A stretch of DNA of 64,000 nucleotides, from contig NZ_QNUE01000003.1 in the NCBI RefSeq assembly GCF_003385595.1, forward strand, positions 309,829 to 373,828. The letters are read 5' to 3'. A program made the translations under genes and the position numbers. The notes under the pieces were generated by a model that saw only the letters and a program-made list of their open reading frames with translations, was not told the DNA's origin and ran no database searches. Within the stretch, counting starts at the first letter, position 1, and each line of letters begins with the position of its first letter. The DNA comes from Chryseobacterium flavum (GTDB taxonomy: Bacteria; Bacteroidota; Bacteroidia; Flavobacteriales; Weeksellaceae). This document shows, in pieces, positions 41,871 through 49,873 of the stretch.

Positions 41871-42206
41871 TTACAATGTTTTTCCAAATAAATATTCAAA
41901 TCTTCTCTGGGTTACTTCAAGCTGAATATTCAGATTTCTGATTGTTAATGATAATTCCATGTCTTTCTGAACGAATGCTTCGGGATTGAAATCCACAAAA
42001 GTCAAACTGTTCCTGTCCAAAGGGCTGATATCAATAAGCCCTTCTTGTTCACGCTCGAGTCTTTTGATTTTTAATTCGATATCTTCAACTCTGCGTCTGT
42101 AGATCAGTTCGGAATCTGCTCCGATGATCCTTGCCCGGTCTTCCCTGATCTGATCATTATTTCTTTGTAATGATTCGATAAATCTTGGTTTTAATTCTTC
42201 TTTCAT
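41871..42206 (-). CDS. Small coiled-coil protein, partner of the VWA gene
   Basis: A protein of 111 residues from the ATG at 42206; an ATG two codons upstream (42212) is also in frame. It is highly charged and helix-rich, with a coiled coil in residues about 10-55 (LIYRRRVEDIELKIKRLEREQEG) and a second helix near the end. No known family is recognised. It starts 12 bases after an NrtR-type operator and is followed by the VWA gene after two bases, so the two likely form a complex. It is probably the first gene of the sub-operon that runs to the PurA-like gene and beyond. Confidence 0.65.
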   Translation of the reverse strand: MKEELKPRFIESLQRNNDQIREDRARIIGADSELIYRRRVEDIELKIKRLEREQEGLIDISPLDRNSLTFVDFNPEAFVQKDMELSLTIRNLNIQLEVTQRRFEYLFGKTL

Positions 42207-42218
42207 AATCAATATTTA

Positions 42219-42239
42219 TTTGTGTTGATATTACGCTAA
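42219..42239. promoter_or_regulatory. Candidate NrtR operator D (upstream of the coiled-coil/VWA genes)
   Basis: A 21-bp dyad with left half TTTGTGTTGA and right half ATTACGCTAA around a central T. It lies 12 bases before the start at 42206, over the expected transcription start, and matches the three other sites near NADAR and nrtR. Confidence 0.65.
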
Positions 42240-42278
42240 TTAAACAAAACATAGTAATACCTTACTTTTTAAGAATGG

Positions 42279-42827
42279 TTATTCTTTGCAATACATAATA
42301 TCCGTTCTTAGAGCATATTTTAGTCCACTGATTAAGGTTTTTCCTTCGTGTCTCAGAGGATGATGAAAAATAAGAGCTGTTCCTTTCTTTGGGGCTATGG
42401 TAAATAAGTTCTCAAATTCTGTTTCACCTCCTTCAAAATCATCATTCAGATAGATCATAAAAGTGTAAAAGCTCTTCTCTTTTTCATTCCGGATATAACT
42501 TCCATCACTGTGCATTTTGAATTGCTGCCCTGGCGCATATTTATAAACCCTGAGCATTTCATTAAAGTTAAGAATCTGATATCCATCATGTTCCTGAGGT
42601 AGAAATTCTTTAGCTATGCAGAAAAGCTTTTCAGCCATTGTCGTATCAAAAATCATCACTCGGTCGTTATTCCTTATTCCTTTATTCATCAGCTGACGGC
42701 CAAAAACATTGATTTTTGCCTCTTCAAAACCCTTCTCCTGTGAAAGATTAATATAATAATCACATTCTGCTTCAGTCAGAAAATCTTCAATGAGGAATAT
42801 CTGTGGGTGTAATTCTGTTTTTTCCAT
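42279..42827 (-). CDS. 2OG-Fe(II) oxygenase (prolyl 4-hydroxylase type)
   Basis: A 182-residue dioxygenase. The iron ligands are in FKMHSDG (His and Asp near residue 100) and HHPLRHEG (second His near 153), and GLKYALRTDIMY supplies the 2-oxoglutarate Arg or Lys. EGGETEFENLF is typical of P4H-like proteins. It may hydroxylate proline, or act as a nucleic-acid or small-molecule oxygenase. It lies 27 bases after the NADAR gene and is probably co-transcribed with it. Its inclusion in the ADP-ribose block is unexplained. Confidence 0.88.
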   Translation of the reverse strand: MEKTELHPQIFLIEDFLTEAECDYYINLSQEKGFEEAKINVFGRQLMNKGIRNNDRVMIFDTTMAEKLFCIAKEFLPQEHDGYQILNFNEMLRVYKYAPGQQFKMHSDGSYIRNEKEKSFYTFMIYLNDDFEGGETEFENLFTIAPKKGTALIFHHPLRHEGKTLISGLKYALRTDIMYCKE

Positions 42828-42854
42828 GGTTAATATTTTGTGTTGGTTAGTGTT

Positions 42855-43397
42855 TTACCTTCTTAATTCATCTCTTACTTCCATCAAAGCAAATCCTAAC
42901 AGGTTTTCTCCGTTCCATAGTAAAGGATTTTCTGCTCTGTTGTCCGTTTCCAGCATTCCGATTCCCCAGATTTTGTCATAAGGACTCGCTTCTACCAGAA
43001 CTTTTTCACCTGTTGATAAAAGAAAGTCTTTAAATTTCTGATTTTGAGAGAATTTTAAAAGATTTCCCTGGGTTACAATTTCAAATTTATATTCGTCCCA
43101 TCGTTTCGGATCAAAGTTTTTTACTTTTCTACCCAGAGCTTTTGCCTGATTGGGTGTATTTGCATTTAAAATTTTCTCTTCTGTTTCAGGATCATTAAAT
43201 AATCTGGCCTTTCCCGCCATCATATAATGTTCTGCTGTTTTGTAAATGATCCCGTTTTCTTCAAACTTTCCGGGGAACCACTGGCTGAAACATGATTTGG
43301 TAATGGTATCTTTCGCCGTGTGGCCCCAGAAAAACAGAAATTTTATCTTTTCTTTCTTCTGAAAGCGTTCTTTTATGTTCTGAAGACTGTATTTCAT
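42855..43397 (-). CDS. NADAR family protein (YbiA-like)
   Basis: A 180-residue protein. Family motifs are FLFFWGH, FSQWFPGKF, TAEHYMMAGKARLF with the conserved Glu and His, NFDPKRWDEYK, and KIWGIGM with the catalytic Trp/Gly region near the C-terminus. NADAR proteins hydrolyse N-glycosidic bonds; members reverse ADP-ribosylation of guanine and process riboflavin precursors. The ATG at 43397 is preferred to that at 43418, because the latter lies inside the operator and within the -7 box region. It is the first gene of an operon with the 2OG oxygenase. Confidence 0.9.
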   Translation of the reverse strand: MKYSLQNIKERFQKKEKIKFLFFWGHTAKDTITKSCFSQWFPGKFEENGIIYKTAEHYMMAGKARLFNDPETEEKILNANTPNQAKALGRKVKNFDPKRWDEYKFEIVTQGNLLKFSQNQKFKDFLLSTGEKVLVEASPYDKIWGIGMLETDNRAENPLLWNGENLLGFALMEVRDELRR

Positions 43398-43398
43398 A

Positions 43399-43419
43399 AT
43401 TGCGTTATTTTGACACAAA
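43399..43419. promoter_or_regulatory. Candidate NrtR operator C (at the NADAR promoter)
   Basis: Left half ATTGCGTTAT and right half TTGACACAAA around a central T. It overlaps a minus-strand -7 box TAAATTTG (43423-43416) and ends one base before the NADAR start codon, so a bound protein would block both promoter and start. Confidence 0.6.
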
Positions 43420-43452
43420 TTTAAAAGAATAATATTTTAGTGACCAAATTTA

Positions 43453-43473
43453 TTTGCGTTAATTTTACGCTAA
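43453..43473. promoter_or_regulatory. Candidate NrtR operator A (between NADAR and nrtR)
   Basis: The most symmetric of the four sites: left half TTTGCGTTAA, central T, right half TTTACGCTAA. It lies 56 bases upstream of the NADAR start, near the expected -33 region of that promoter, and 34 bases from site C. The two could be bound together. Confidence 0.7.
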
Positions 43474-43590
43474 TAAACACAACAATCTGATTGTCAGCAA
43501 ATAAAATTTCATCCTAATAAACACTGATGATTCAAATTCTGATCAATCATTGCACAAATCTGATAAGTTTAGCCAATTGAATGAGGTGAT

Positions 43591-43625
43591 ATAAAAAACG
43601 GGCTAAAGCCCGTCCCTATAGAATG
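43591..43625. repeat. REP-like short palindrome
   Basis: ACGGGCT-aa-AGCCCGT (43598-43613), followed by CCCTATAGAATG. It is strikingly GC-rich in a very AT-rich gap and has the form of the short intergenic palindromes dispersed in many Bacteroidota genomes. It may also end the nrtR transcript. Confidence 0.5.
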
Positions 43626-43721
43626 TACTTCAATGATGTTTTGCATTTTTCTTCCACAATGCTTCAAAATATTAGTGAATATTTATACAAAAACATTTGT
43701 GTTATTTGTGTTTAAAACAAT

Positions 43722-44417
43722 CTATTTAATTTCGAAATAAAAGCCCTGCTCCTCAAGCTCTTTATATTTTTCCTTATTGAAAGTAAAAAGTTTTCCGGGT
43801 CTGCCGCTTCCTTCTTTTTTAACGTTGTTGGTTTCGTTAAGCAGCCCGTAGCTCATAATTTTTTTACGAAAGTTTCTTCTGTCAATTTCTTGTCCTACAA
43901 TGGTTTTATAAAGGTTTTCAAGATCAGAAAAGGGGAATTCTTCGTTGAGAAGATTGAAGCCGATCGGCTGATACTGAATTTTTGTACGAAGTCTTTTTAA
44001 AGCAGTCTCAATGATTATTTTATGGTCAAAAGCCAGTGAAGGAAGTTTATTGATACTAAACCATTGTGCATCTTCGGCATCAGAGTCTGCAAACAGTTCA
44101 TGATAAGATGGATTCACAAGCCCAAGATAGGCCACAGAAACCACTCTGTTTCTCGGATCCCGTCCCGGATTACCAAATGTATACAGTTGTTCCAGAAAAT
44201 CAGGTCTTATGCCTGCCTCTTCATACAATTCTCTTTTTACGGCATCATCTACACTTTCATCATCAAGGACAAGTCCTCCCGGCAGTGCCCATCCTCCTTT
44301 AAAAGGTTCTATATTTCTTTTAATCAGAAGGATCTGAAGGTCTTTTTTATCAAAATATCCGAAGATGACGGCATCTACAGCCACTTTTATATCCTGTAAT
44401 TTTTTTGGAGACTCCAT
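43722..44417 (-). CDS. nrtR: NrtR-type NUDIX transcriptional regulator
   Basis: A 231-residue regulator. Residues about 5-140 form a NUDIX domain whose box is complete (G-x5-E-x7-R-E-L-x-E-E-A-G-I, in ALPGGLVLDDESVDDAVKR and following), so hydrolase activity is possible. A winged helix (about 150-231) follows, with FRKKIMSYGLL and SGRPGKLFTFNKEKY, typical of NrtR. Known NrtR proteins repress NAD metabolism genes and release DNA on binding ADP-ribose or related nucleotides. The ATG at 44417 is chosen over 44444, which lies inside operator B. Genes next to it are ADP-ribose enzymes, which fits. An AraR-like sugar role is an alternative not supported by context. Confidence 0.85.
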   Translation of the reverse strand: MESPKKLQDIKVAVDAVIFGYFDKKDLQILLIKRNIEPFKGGWALPGGLVLDDESVDDAVKRELYEEAGIRPDFLEQLYTFGNPGRDPRNRVVSVAYLGLVNPSYHELFADSDAEDAQWFSINKLPSLAFDHKIIIETALKRLRTKIQYQPIGFNLLNEEFPFSDLENLYKTIVGQEIDRRNFRKKIMSYGLLNETNNVKKEGSGRPGKLFTFNKEKYKELEEQGFYFEIK

Positions 44418-44424
44418 AAATTGA

Positions 44425-44445
44425 TTTGCGTTATGAATACACAAA
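44425..44445. promoter_or_regulatory. Candidate NrtR operator B (autoregulatory)
   Basis: Left half TTTGCGTTAT, central G, right half AATACACAAA. It overlaps a minus-strand -7 box TAATTTTG (44449-44442) and begins 8 bases upstream of the nrtR start, as expected for autoregulation. Confidence 0.65.
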
Positions 44446-44540
44446 ATTACGATTTATGCTCGTAGTAAAAAATAATTTTGGTTATAATAAAAGTTCTTAT
44501 CTTTAAATTATCATTATAACTTTCTTAAAACTAAACCATT

Positions 44541-45185
44541 ATGAAAAATTTATTATCAATTCTTGTCGCAGCTTTTTTATTAACAGCCTGTGAGAAGGGA
44601 AAAACTACAGCAGCCAATAGTACTGATAAGGCCGATTCTACTGCTGCAAAACCTGAATGGAAGCCCGTAGATTCTGCAACAGCTATGAAAGCGTGGATGG
44701 AGTACTCTACTCCGGGAGAAATGCATAAAATGCTCGCAAAATCTGATGGAGCTTGGACAGGAGAAACCACCATGTGGATGGAAAACGGAGGAAAACCTAT
44801 GATGAGTAAATCTGAGACTACCAATAAAATGATGTATGACGGACGCTACCAGATCAGTAATCACAAAGGAAACTTTATGGGAATGCCTTTCGAAGGAATG
44901 AGCATTGTGGGATATGACAATTCCAAAAAGAAATTTATCAGTACATGGATCGACAATATGGGAACCGGAATCATGCACGGAGAAGGAGAATGGAATCCTT
45001 CTACAAAATCGGTTGAATTTAAAGGAAAAATGACAGATCCTTCAAGACCTGGAAAAGATTGTGATTTCAGGGAAGTTTTCACTTTCGTAGATGACAATAC
45101 TCAAAAGCTGGAAATGTACGGCCCAGACTCCAAGACAGGAAAAGAGTACAAAACCATGGAAATAAAATATACCCGTAAGAAATAA
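44541..45185 (+). CDS. DUF1579 family lipoprotein
   Basis: A 214-residue lipoprotein. Residues 1-17 form a signal peptide with lipobox LTAC, giving lipidated Cys17. A low-complexity Thr/Ala/Ser/Asp-rich spacer follows to about residue 40. The remaining domain (GEMHKMLAKSDGAWTGETTMWMENGGKPMMSKSETTNKMMYDGRY, then a beta-rich half) is typical of DUF1579, a lipocalin-like barrel. It ends as a strand. It is a single gene on the plus strand between the ADP-ribose block and lepA. Function unknown; ligand binding in the envelope is inferred from the fold. Confidence 0.85.
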   Translation: MKNLLSILVAAFLLTACEKGKTTAANSTDKADSTAAKPEWKPVDSATAMKAWMEYSTPGEMHKMLAKSDGAWTGETTMWMENGGKPMMSKSETTNKMMYDGRYQISNHKGNFMGMPFEGMSIVGYDNSKKKFISTWIDNMGTGIMHGEGEWNPSTKSVEFKGKMTDPSRPGKDCDFREVFTFVDDNTQKLEMYGPDSKTGKEYKTMEIKYTRKK

Positions 45186-45194
45186 AAATCAACA

Positions 45195-45226
45195 AAAAAA
45201 CCGCTTCTTCAGAAGCGGTTTTTATT
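45195..45226. terminator. Bidirectional terminator between the DUF1579 gene and lepA
   Basis: AAACCGCTTC pairs with GAAGCGGTTT around TTCA, with A residues on the left and T residues on the right. Confidence 0.85.
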
Positions 45227-45237
45227 TTTATAATGGA

Positions 45238-47034
45238 TTAATCATTCAGCTTTAATACAGCCATGAACGCTGATTGCGGTACTTCTACCCTACCAATCTG
45301 CTTCATTTTCTTCTTACCTTCTTTCTGCTTTTCCAATAGCTTACGCTTTCTGGAAATATCCCCTCCGTAACATTTTGCGGTAACATCTTTTCTTAAAGCT
45401 TTAATAGTCTCTCTTGCAATTACTTTCGTACCCAGTGCTGCCTGAACAGCAATATCAAACTGTTGTCTCGGGATCAGTTCACGAAGTTTTTCACACATCT
45501 TTTTACCAATGTGATACGCATTACTGTCGTGAATCAAAGACGAAAGAGCATCTACCATATCACCATTGATCAGGATATCCATTTTTACCAGCTTGGAAGC
45601 CCTGAATCCAATTGGATGATAGTCAAAAGAAGCATATCCTTTAGAAATCGACTTTAGTCTGTCATAGAAATCAAATACCACCTCAGCAAGCGGCATATTG
45701 AAAATCAGTTCTACTCTTTCAGAAGTCAGGTAGCTTTGGTTCACAATTTCTCCCCTCTTTTCAATACAAAGAGTCATTACAGGTCCTACAAAATCAGATT
45801 TTGTAATAATGGAGGCTTTGATAAAAGGCTCTTCAACCCTGTCCATGATAGACGGATCCATCATTTCAGAAGGGTTATTGATCAGGATAGGAACTTCAGG
45901 CTCCTTTTTGGAATATCCGAAGTATGATACGTTAGGTACTGTAGTGATTACGTTCATATTGAACTCTCTGTCAAGTCGCTCCTGTACAATCTCCATATGA
46001 AGCATTCCCAGGAACCCGCAACGGAATCCGAAACCAAGTGCTGCAGAACTTTCCGGTTCAAAAACAAGCGAGGCATCATTCAGTCTCAACTTTTCCAATG
46101 AAAACCTTAACTCCTCAAAATCTTCAGAATCAATCGGATAAATACCGGCAAATACCATTGGCTTTACCTCTTCAAATCCTTCGATAGGGGCAGCTGCCGG
46201 CTTTTCAAAAGATGTGATCGTATCTCCTACTTTTACTTCCCTTGCATCTTTAATTCCTGAGATAATATATCCTACGTCTCCTGTCAGAATTTCTTTTTTA
46301 GGGGCCTGTTTTAATTTTAAGGTACCTACTTCATCCGCCTCATAGGTTTTATCAGTAGCCATGAACTTTACCTTTTCTCCCTTTTTAATACTTCCGTTTA
46401 CCACTTTAAAGTATGCTTCAATACCTCTGAACGGATTATATACGGAGTCAAAGATCAAAGCCTGAAGAGGTGCCTCAGGATCCCCTACCGGCGCCGGTAT
46501 TCTCTCTACAATCTGTTCCAAAAGATGATGAACCCCTTCTCCTGTTTTTCCTGAAACTCTCAATACATCTTCATAATCACATCCGATAAGATTCATGATT
46601 TCATCGGTTACTTCTTCAGGGTTTGCCGAAGGAAGGTCAATTTTATTAAGGATCGGAATAATGGTAAGATCATTCTCAAGAGCCAGATAAAGATTACTGA
46701 TGGTCTGTGCCTGAATACTTTGGGCTGCATCTACTATCAGAAGGGCACCTTCACATGCTGCAATGGAACGGGAAACTTCATAAGAAAAGTCAACGTGTCC
46801 CGGTGTATCAATCAGGTTTAAAATATATTTTTCTCCTTTATATTCATAATCCATCTGGATCGCGTGGGATTTGATGGTAATCCCTCTTTCTTTTTCCAGA
46901 TCCATATCATCCAGTGTCTGTGCCTGCAGTTCTCTTTGAGAAACTGTATTGGTATACTCCAGAAGACGGTCTGCCAGGGTACTTTTACCATGGTCGATAT
47001 GGGCGATTATGCAAAAATTTCGTATGTTTTTCAT
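45238..47034 (-). CDS. lepA: Elongation factor 4 (back-translocase)
   Basis: A 598-residue translational GTPase. The G motifs are [14 protein letters not shown] (G1), [12 protein letters not shown] (G2), DTPGHVDF (G3) and NKIDLPSA (G4). Domains II and III follow, and the unique C-terminal domain of LepA ends with [22 protein letters not shown]. It binds stalled ribosomes and promotes back-translocation. The length is normal. CAAAGATA at 47054-47061 (TATCTTTG on the minus strand) is a -7 box 20 bases before the start, so it has its own promoter. Confidence 0.97.
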   Translation of the reverse strand: MKNIRNFCIIAHIDHGKSTLADRLLEYTNTVSQRELQAQTLDDMDLEKERGITIKSHAIQMDYEYKGEKYILNLIDTPGHVDFSYEVSRSIAACEGALLIVDAAQSIQAQTISNLYLALENDLTIIPILNKIDLPSANPEEVTDEIMNLIGCDYEDVLRVSGKTGEGVHHLLEQIVERIPAPVGDPEAPLQALIFDSVYNPFRGIEAYFKVVNGSIKKGEKVKFMATDKTYEADEVGTLKLKQAPKKEILTGDVGYIISGIKDAREVKVGDTITSFEKPAAAPIEGFEEVKPMVFAGIYPIDSEDFEELRFSLEKLRLNDASLVFEPESSAALGFGFRCGFLGMLHMEIVQERLDREFNMNVITTVPNVSYFGYSKKEPEVPILINNPSEMMDPSIMDRVEEPFIKASIITKSDFVGPVMTLCIEKRGEIVNQSYLTSERVELIFNMPLAEVVFDFYDRLKSISKGYASFDYHPIGFRASKLVKMDILINGDMVDALSSLIHDSNAYHIGKKMCEKLRELIPRQQFDIAVQAALGTKVIARETIKALRKDVTAKCYGGDISRKRKLLEKQKEGKKKMKQIGRVEVPQSAFMAVLKLND

Positions 47035-47125
47035 TTAAGAATCTTGTAATTTGCAAAGATAAGAAAAGCAAGAGAATTTTTCATTCTTAATTCTTTCTTT
47101 TAACTGAAACACAGATAACAAAATG

Positions 47126-48145
47126 TTATTTCATTTTACCAAAGTTTTCCGGCAGCACATAATTTCCTGTAAAAGGGTCGAGATAAACTTTAGCTCCTTG
47201 AGTATTCTTTTTTTTATTTGACGTACTGATATCTATAACAGCTCCGATAGCACCTCCGATCAAACCTCCTGCTGCTGCTCCAATTGTAACGCCGCTCGTA
47301 ACCGTTTCAGGAAATAATTCAGCTTTTGTAGCCTCAATAAAGATTCCGTTCTCGTCTTTGAAAACCTCAGTATAGCCAAAAGGAATGTTTTTGTATGCTG
47401 TTCCTTTATACACAAAGGCATAAAAATATCTTATTGCCATTTTATCGTCTCCTTTTACTGCTTTTGTAACCACTCCTTTATCATTAGTCTGCAAGGTAAA
47501 TCCAGATTCAGGATTATGAGTAAAAAAGCTGTAATAATCTTTATAAACACCGTCTTTTAACTCATCAGCTTTTAAAATACTGAGCTTGTCTTTTAATACG
47601 GAGGTATAATTAGGAAGATCATTTTCTGAAATACCAAACTCCCAGGGTGTTGCTTTATAGGATTCTTTAAACAGATCAGTAAGAATCAAAGTCACTTTTC
47701 TCGCTAAACTTTGTCCTAAATACGGTGTTGTACGTGATGAAACTGTTGCTGTCGTATCTTTTCTATCAATAAAATGATATCCATCTTCTTTCTTGATAAA
47801 TGTACTTGCTCTTAATTCAAGTTTTCCGATAGAATACTTTTCTTTTTTATCTTCTGAAATAGTCAAATTCTCCAACAAAAATATCATATCACTATTCCCT
47901 GTTACCGTATTGTATTTATAAAACCAATCTTTTATGGCTTTACTGGCGTCGTTTTCAAAAATAATTTTTACTTCGTCCTTATGATGCATAACCATACCGA
48001 TTTCCTGATTTGTTCTCTGATCTATCACTGTAAGACTTTTGATAGAGTTTTTACTGTCTTTAATAGATTTTGAAAGATCAATTGTTTCTATTCTCTGCGC
48101 AAATAATAATACTGGAAACAATAAAAAGAAAAGTGCTTTTTTCAT
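47126..48145 (-). CDS. Exported protein with C-terminal Gly-rich segment, unknown function
   Basis: A 339-residue protein with a signal peptide (residues 1-16, LFAQR). The central part is beta-rich without recognisable motifs. Near residue 285-310 lies GVTIGAAAGGLIGGAIGAVIDIS, a Gly/Ala-rich hydrophobic segment of the glycine-zipper type that can span or insert into a membrane. The C-terminus is polar (KKNTQGAKVYLDPFTGNYVLPENFG). No family is recognised. It is a single gene between lepA and the sigma factor operon. Confidence 0.7.
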   Translation of the reverse strand: MKKALFFLLFPVLLFAQRIETIDLSKSIKDSKNSIKSLTVIDQRTNQEIGMVMHHKDEVKIIFENDASKAIKDWFYKYNTVTGNSDMIFLLENLTISEDKKEKYSIGKLELRASTFIKKEDGYHFIDRKDTTATVSSRTTPYLGQSLARKVTLILTDLFKESYKATPWEFGISENDLPNYTSVLKDKLSILKADELKDGVYKDYYSFFTHNPESGFTLQTNDKGVVTKAVKGDDKMAIRYFYAFVYKGTAYKNIPFGYTEVFKDENGIFIEATKAELFPETVTSGVTIGAAAGGLIGGAIGAVIDISTSNKKKNTQGAKVYLDPFTGNYVLPENFGKMK

Positions 48146-48192
48146 AGATAAACTTTCAGGTAAAAGTAAAGTTTTTTTGTTGTAAAAATTAA

Positions 48193-48223
48193 ACGGCTCT
48201 TACAGAAAAACTGTAAGAGCCGT
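48193..48223 (-). terminator. Terminator of the ECF sigma factor operon
   Basis: ACGGCTCTTACAG (48193-48205) pairs perfectly with CTGTAAGAGCCGT (48211-48223) around AAAAA. Read on the minus strand it leads into TTTAATTTTT. It is the strongest hairpin of the region. Confidence 0.85.
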
Positions 48224-48245
48224 CCAACATTAAAAAAATAAACTA

Positions 48246-48755
48246 TTATGGGTTTTGCCTGGATCCGGAAGCATTATGATTTCCATGAGGCTTTCGTTCA
48301 TCCATTTTATCTTTCATCATTTTTTCGGATTGAAACAGCTTCAGAACTTTCTGGCAGGGAATTATCTGCTGCATTTTATCCGCGTACTTTTTTCTGTTAT
48401 CCAATAGCTTCTGCCCTACTTCAAAACTTTGCTGTAACTTAGCTTTTGCTTCCTCATCCGTTAACGTTTCGGGATCAAAGTTTGAATTAAACTGACTTTT
48501 TATCTGCTTCTGGCTATCCAGATATTCATTATACAATTGTGTAAATTCGGCTTTATCATCCGGATCAACATTAAGATTATCCATGATCATATTGTTTCTG
48601 AATTTCTTTAAGAGCTCTTTTCTCTCTTCCGGAGAAAGATTATTGATGACTTCCTTTCTCTGTTTAGGATCCATCTTTTTCCAGTCATAATCAGTTCTTT
48701 GGGCATGTAATCCAAAGCCATAAATAATCAAAAACGTCAATAATATCTTTTTCAT
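48246..48755 (-). CDS. Small exported protein of the sigma factor operon
   Basis: A 169-residue protein with a signal peptide (residues 1-18, GLHAQ). The mature part is helical and charged, with two helices that recall Spy/CpxP or heavy-metal-resistance sensor proteins (MDPKQRKEVINNLSPEERKELLKKFRN and a later EEAKAKLQQSFEVGQ), though the LTxxQ motifs of that family are not convincing. One Cys (IIPCQKVLKLF) is present. It follows the anti-sigma-like gene by six bases. A periplasmic sensor of the sigma pathway is the likely role, inferred from position. Confidence 0.7.
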   Translation of the reverse strand: MKKILLTFLIIYGFGLHAQRTDYDWKKMDPKQRKEVINNLSPEERKELLKKFRNNMIMDNLNVDPDDKAEFTQLYNEYLDSQKQIKSQFNSNFDPETLTDEEAKAKLQQSFEVGQKLLDNRKKYADKMQQIIPCQKVLKLFQSEKMMKDKMDERKPHGNHNASGSRQNP

Positions 48756-48761
48756 CTTCTA

Positions 48762-49304
48762 TTAATTATAAATATCCAAATAAACGTCCTGAGTCGAATT
48801 ACTTGCTAACTCTGCAATTTCAGAATTAGAAAACGAGTCCAAATATTCATTCATTTGTATTTCTTCTTTTTTATTTACAGTTTTCACCGGTTTTGGTGTC
48901 TCTGTTGTTTTTTCAGTTTCATGAGCGCTTTTTGAAGCGTACGAATTGTTATTTTTTTGATTTTCAACTGTTTGATTATTATTTTCAACAGAAGTTAAAT
49001 CTGATTTTAAAGTTTCATAAGCCAGCTCACTTTCTGTTTTAGGCTCACCATTACCGGCAACATAGGCAGTTTTAGAATTCAGTGTCTGTTGAACAGAATC
49101 GTTATCTGAATTGAAAACAAAAGTTGCTCCAAAGATCAAAGCCAGTGATGCCGCTGCTGCATACATCCAGTTCAGCTTAAAGACAGGTGCTTTTCTACTT
49201 GTCTTTATATCATTTATAACGCTCTCCTGAATATTTTCGAACAAATTTTCAGGAACTGCGTAAATGTTTTTACGCTCTAGTTTTTCTATGTCGAACTCTT
49301 TCAT
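48762..49304 (-). CDS. Probable anti-sigma factor
   Basis: A 180-residue protein. An N-terminal cytosolic region of about 45 residues (MKEFDIEKLERKNIYAVPENLFENIQ) precedes one membrane helix (about 47-64, WMYAAAASLALIFGATFVF). The rest is a polar, low-complexity periplasmic region rich in Asn, Thr and Glu. This is the layout of membrane anti-sigma factors with a short N-terminal sigma-binding segment, although the classical zinc-binding H-x3-C-x2-C motif is absent. It lies 17 bases after the sigma factor gene. The call rests on position and topology. Confidence 0.72.
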   Translation of the reverse strand: MKEFDIEKLERKNIYAVPENLFENIQESVINDIKTSRKAPVFKLNWMYAAAASLALIFGATFVFNSDNDSVQQTLNSKTAYVAGNGEPKTESELAYETLKSDLTSVENNNQTVENQKNNNSYASKSAHETEKTTETPKPVKTVNKKEEIQMNEYLDSFSNSEIAELASNSTQDVYLDIYN

Positions 49305-49321
49305 CTTTGTTGGGTCAAAAA

Positions 49322-49873
49322 TTATTTTTCGTAATTTTCTTTAATATAATCTTCTATTTTCTGTTTGGCATAATGATAATTCGTTTTTAGAGTCCCTACC
49401 GACATATCTACAATTTTTGATATTTCTTCATAGGGCAAATCATCATAATACCGCATCATAAATACCAGTTTCTGCTTCTCGGGCAGGCTCTGTATAGCGT
49501 TCTGCAGTAAAATCTGTATTTCTTCAGCATCATCCTCTGCATTATCAGCTACGAGATTCTGCATGTGATACTCCGGGTCTTCATCAGTTTTCTGCATCTT
49601 TTTCATTTTGTTGACCTGCTGCAGTGCCTCGTTGGTAGCAATCCTGTACAACCAGGTATACAGCTGGCTATCATTTTTGAACTGATGAAAATTCTGATAA
49701 GCTTTAATAAAAGTTTCCTGCAAAGTATCCTGTGCAAGATCTCCGTCCACAATAATTCTTCTTATGTGCCAGTACAATCTGCTTTGATAGGCATCCATCA
49801 AGGCACGGACACCTTTATCCTGGGTCCGTGGATTCTGCATCAACGAAATAATTTCCGCGTCCTTAATCTTCAT
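49322..49873 (-). CDS. ECF-type RNA polymerase sigma factor
   Basis: A 183-residue sigma-70 family protein. Region 2 covers residues about 25-95 (LAQDTLQETFIKAYQNFHQF with the -10 contact residues, WLYRIATNEALQQVNK), and region 4 covers about 120-175 (SLPEKQKLVFMMRYYDDLPYEEISKIVDMSVGTLKTNYHYAKQKIE) with the HTH. The start at 49873 follows a -7 box TATTTTTG on the minus strand (49906-49899). It is the first gene of a three-gene operon with a membrane anti-sigma-like protein and an exported protein, the usual design of an envelope stress response in Bacteroidota. Confidence 0.93.
   Translation of the reverse strand: MKIKDAEIISLMQNPRTQDKGVRALMDAYQSRLYWHIRRIIVDGDLAQDTLQETFIKAYQNFHQFKNDSQLYTWLYRIATNEALQQVNKMKKMQKTDEDPEYHMQNLVADNAEDDAEEIQILLQNAIQSLPEKQKLVFMMRYYDDLPYEEISKIVDMSVGTLKTNYHYAKQKIEDYIKENYEK

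Noticed and set aside
34607..44417. Toxin-antitoxin or DarTG reading of the ADP-ribose island
   Set aside because: No ADP-ribosyltransferase toxin gene such as DarT is seen; KptA is an RNA repair-type enzyme and not a toxin by motif.
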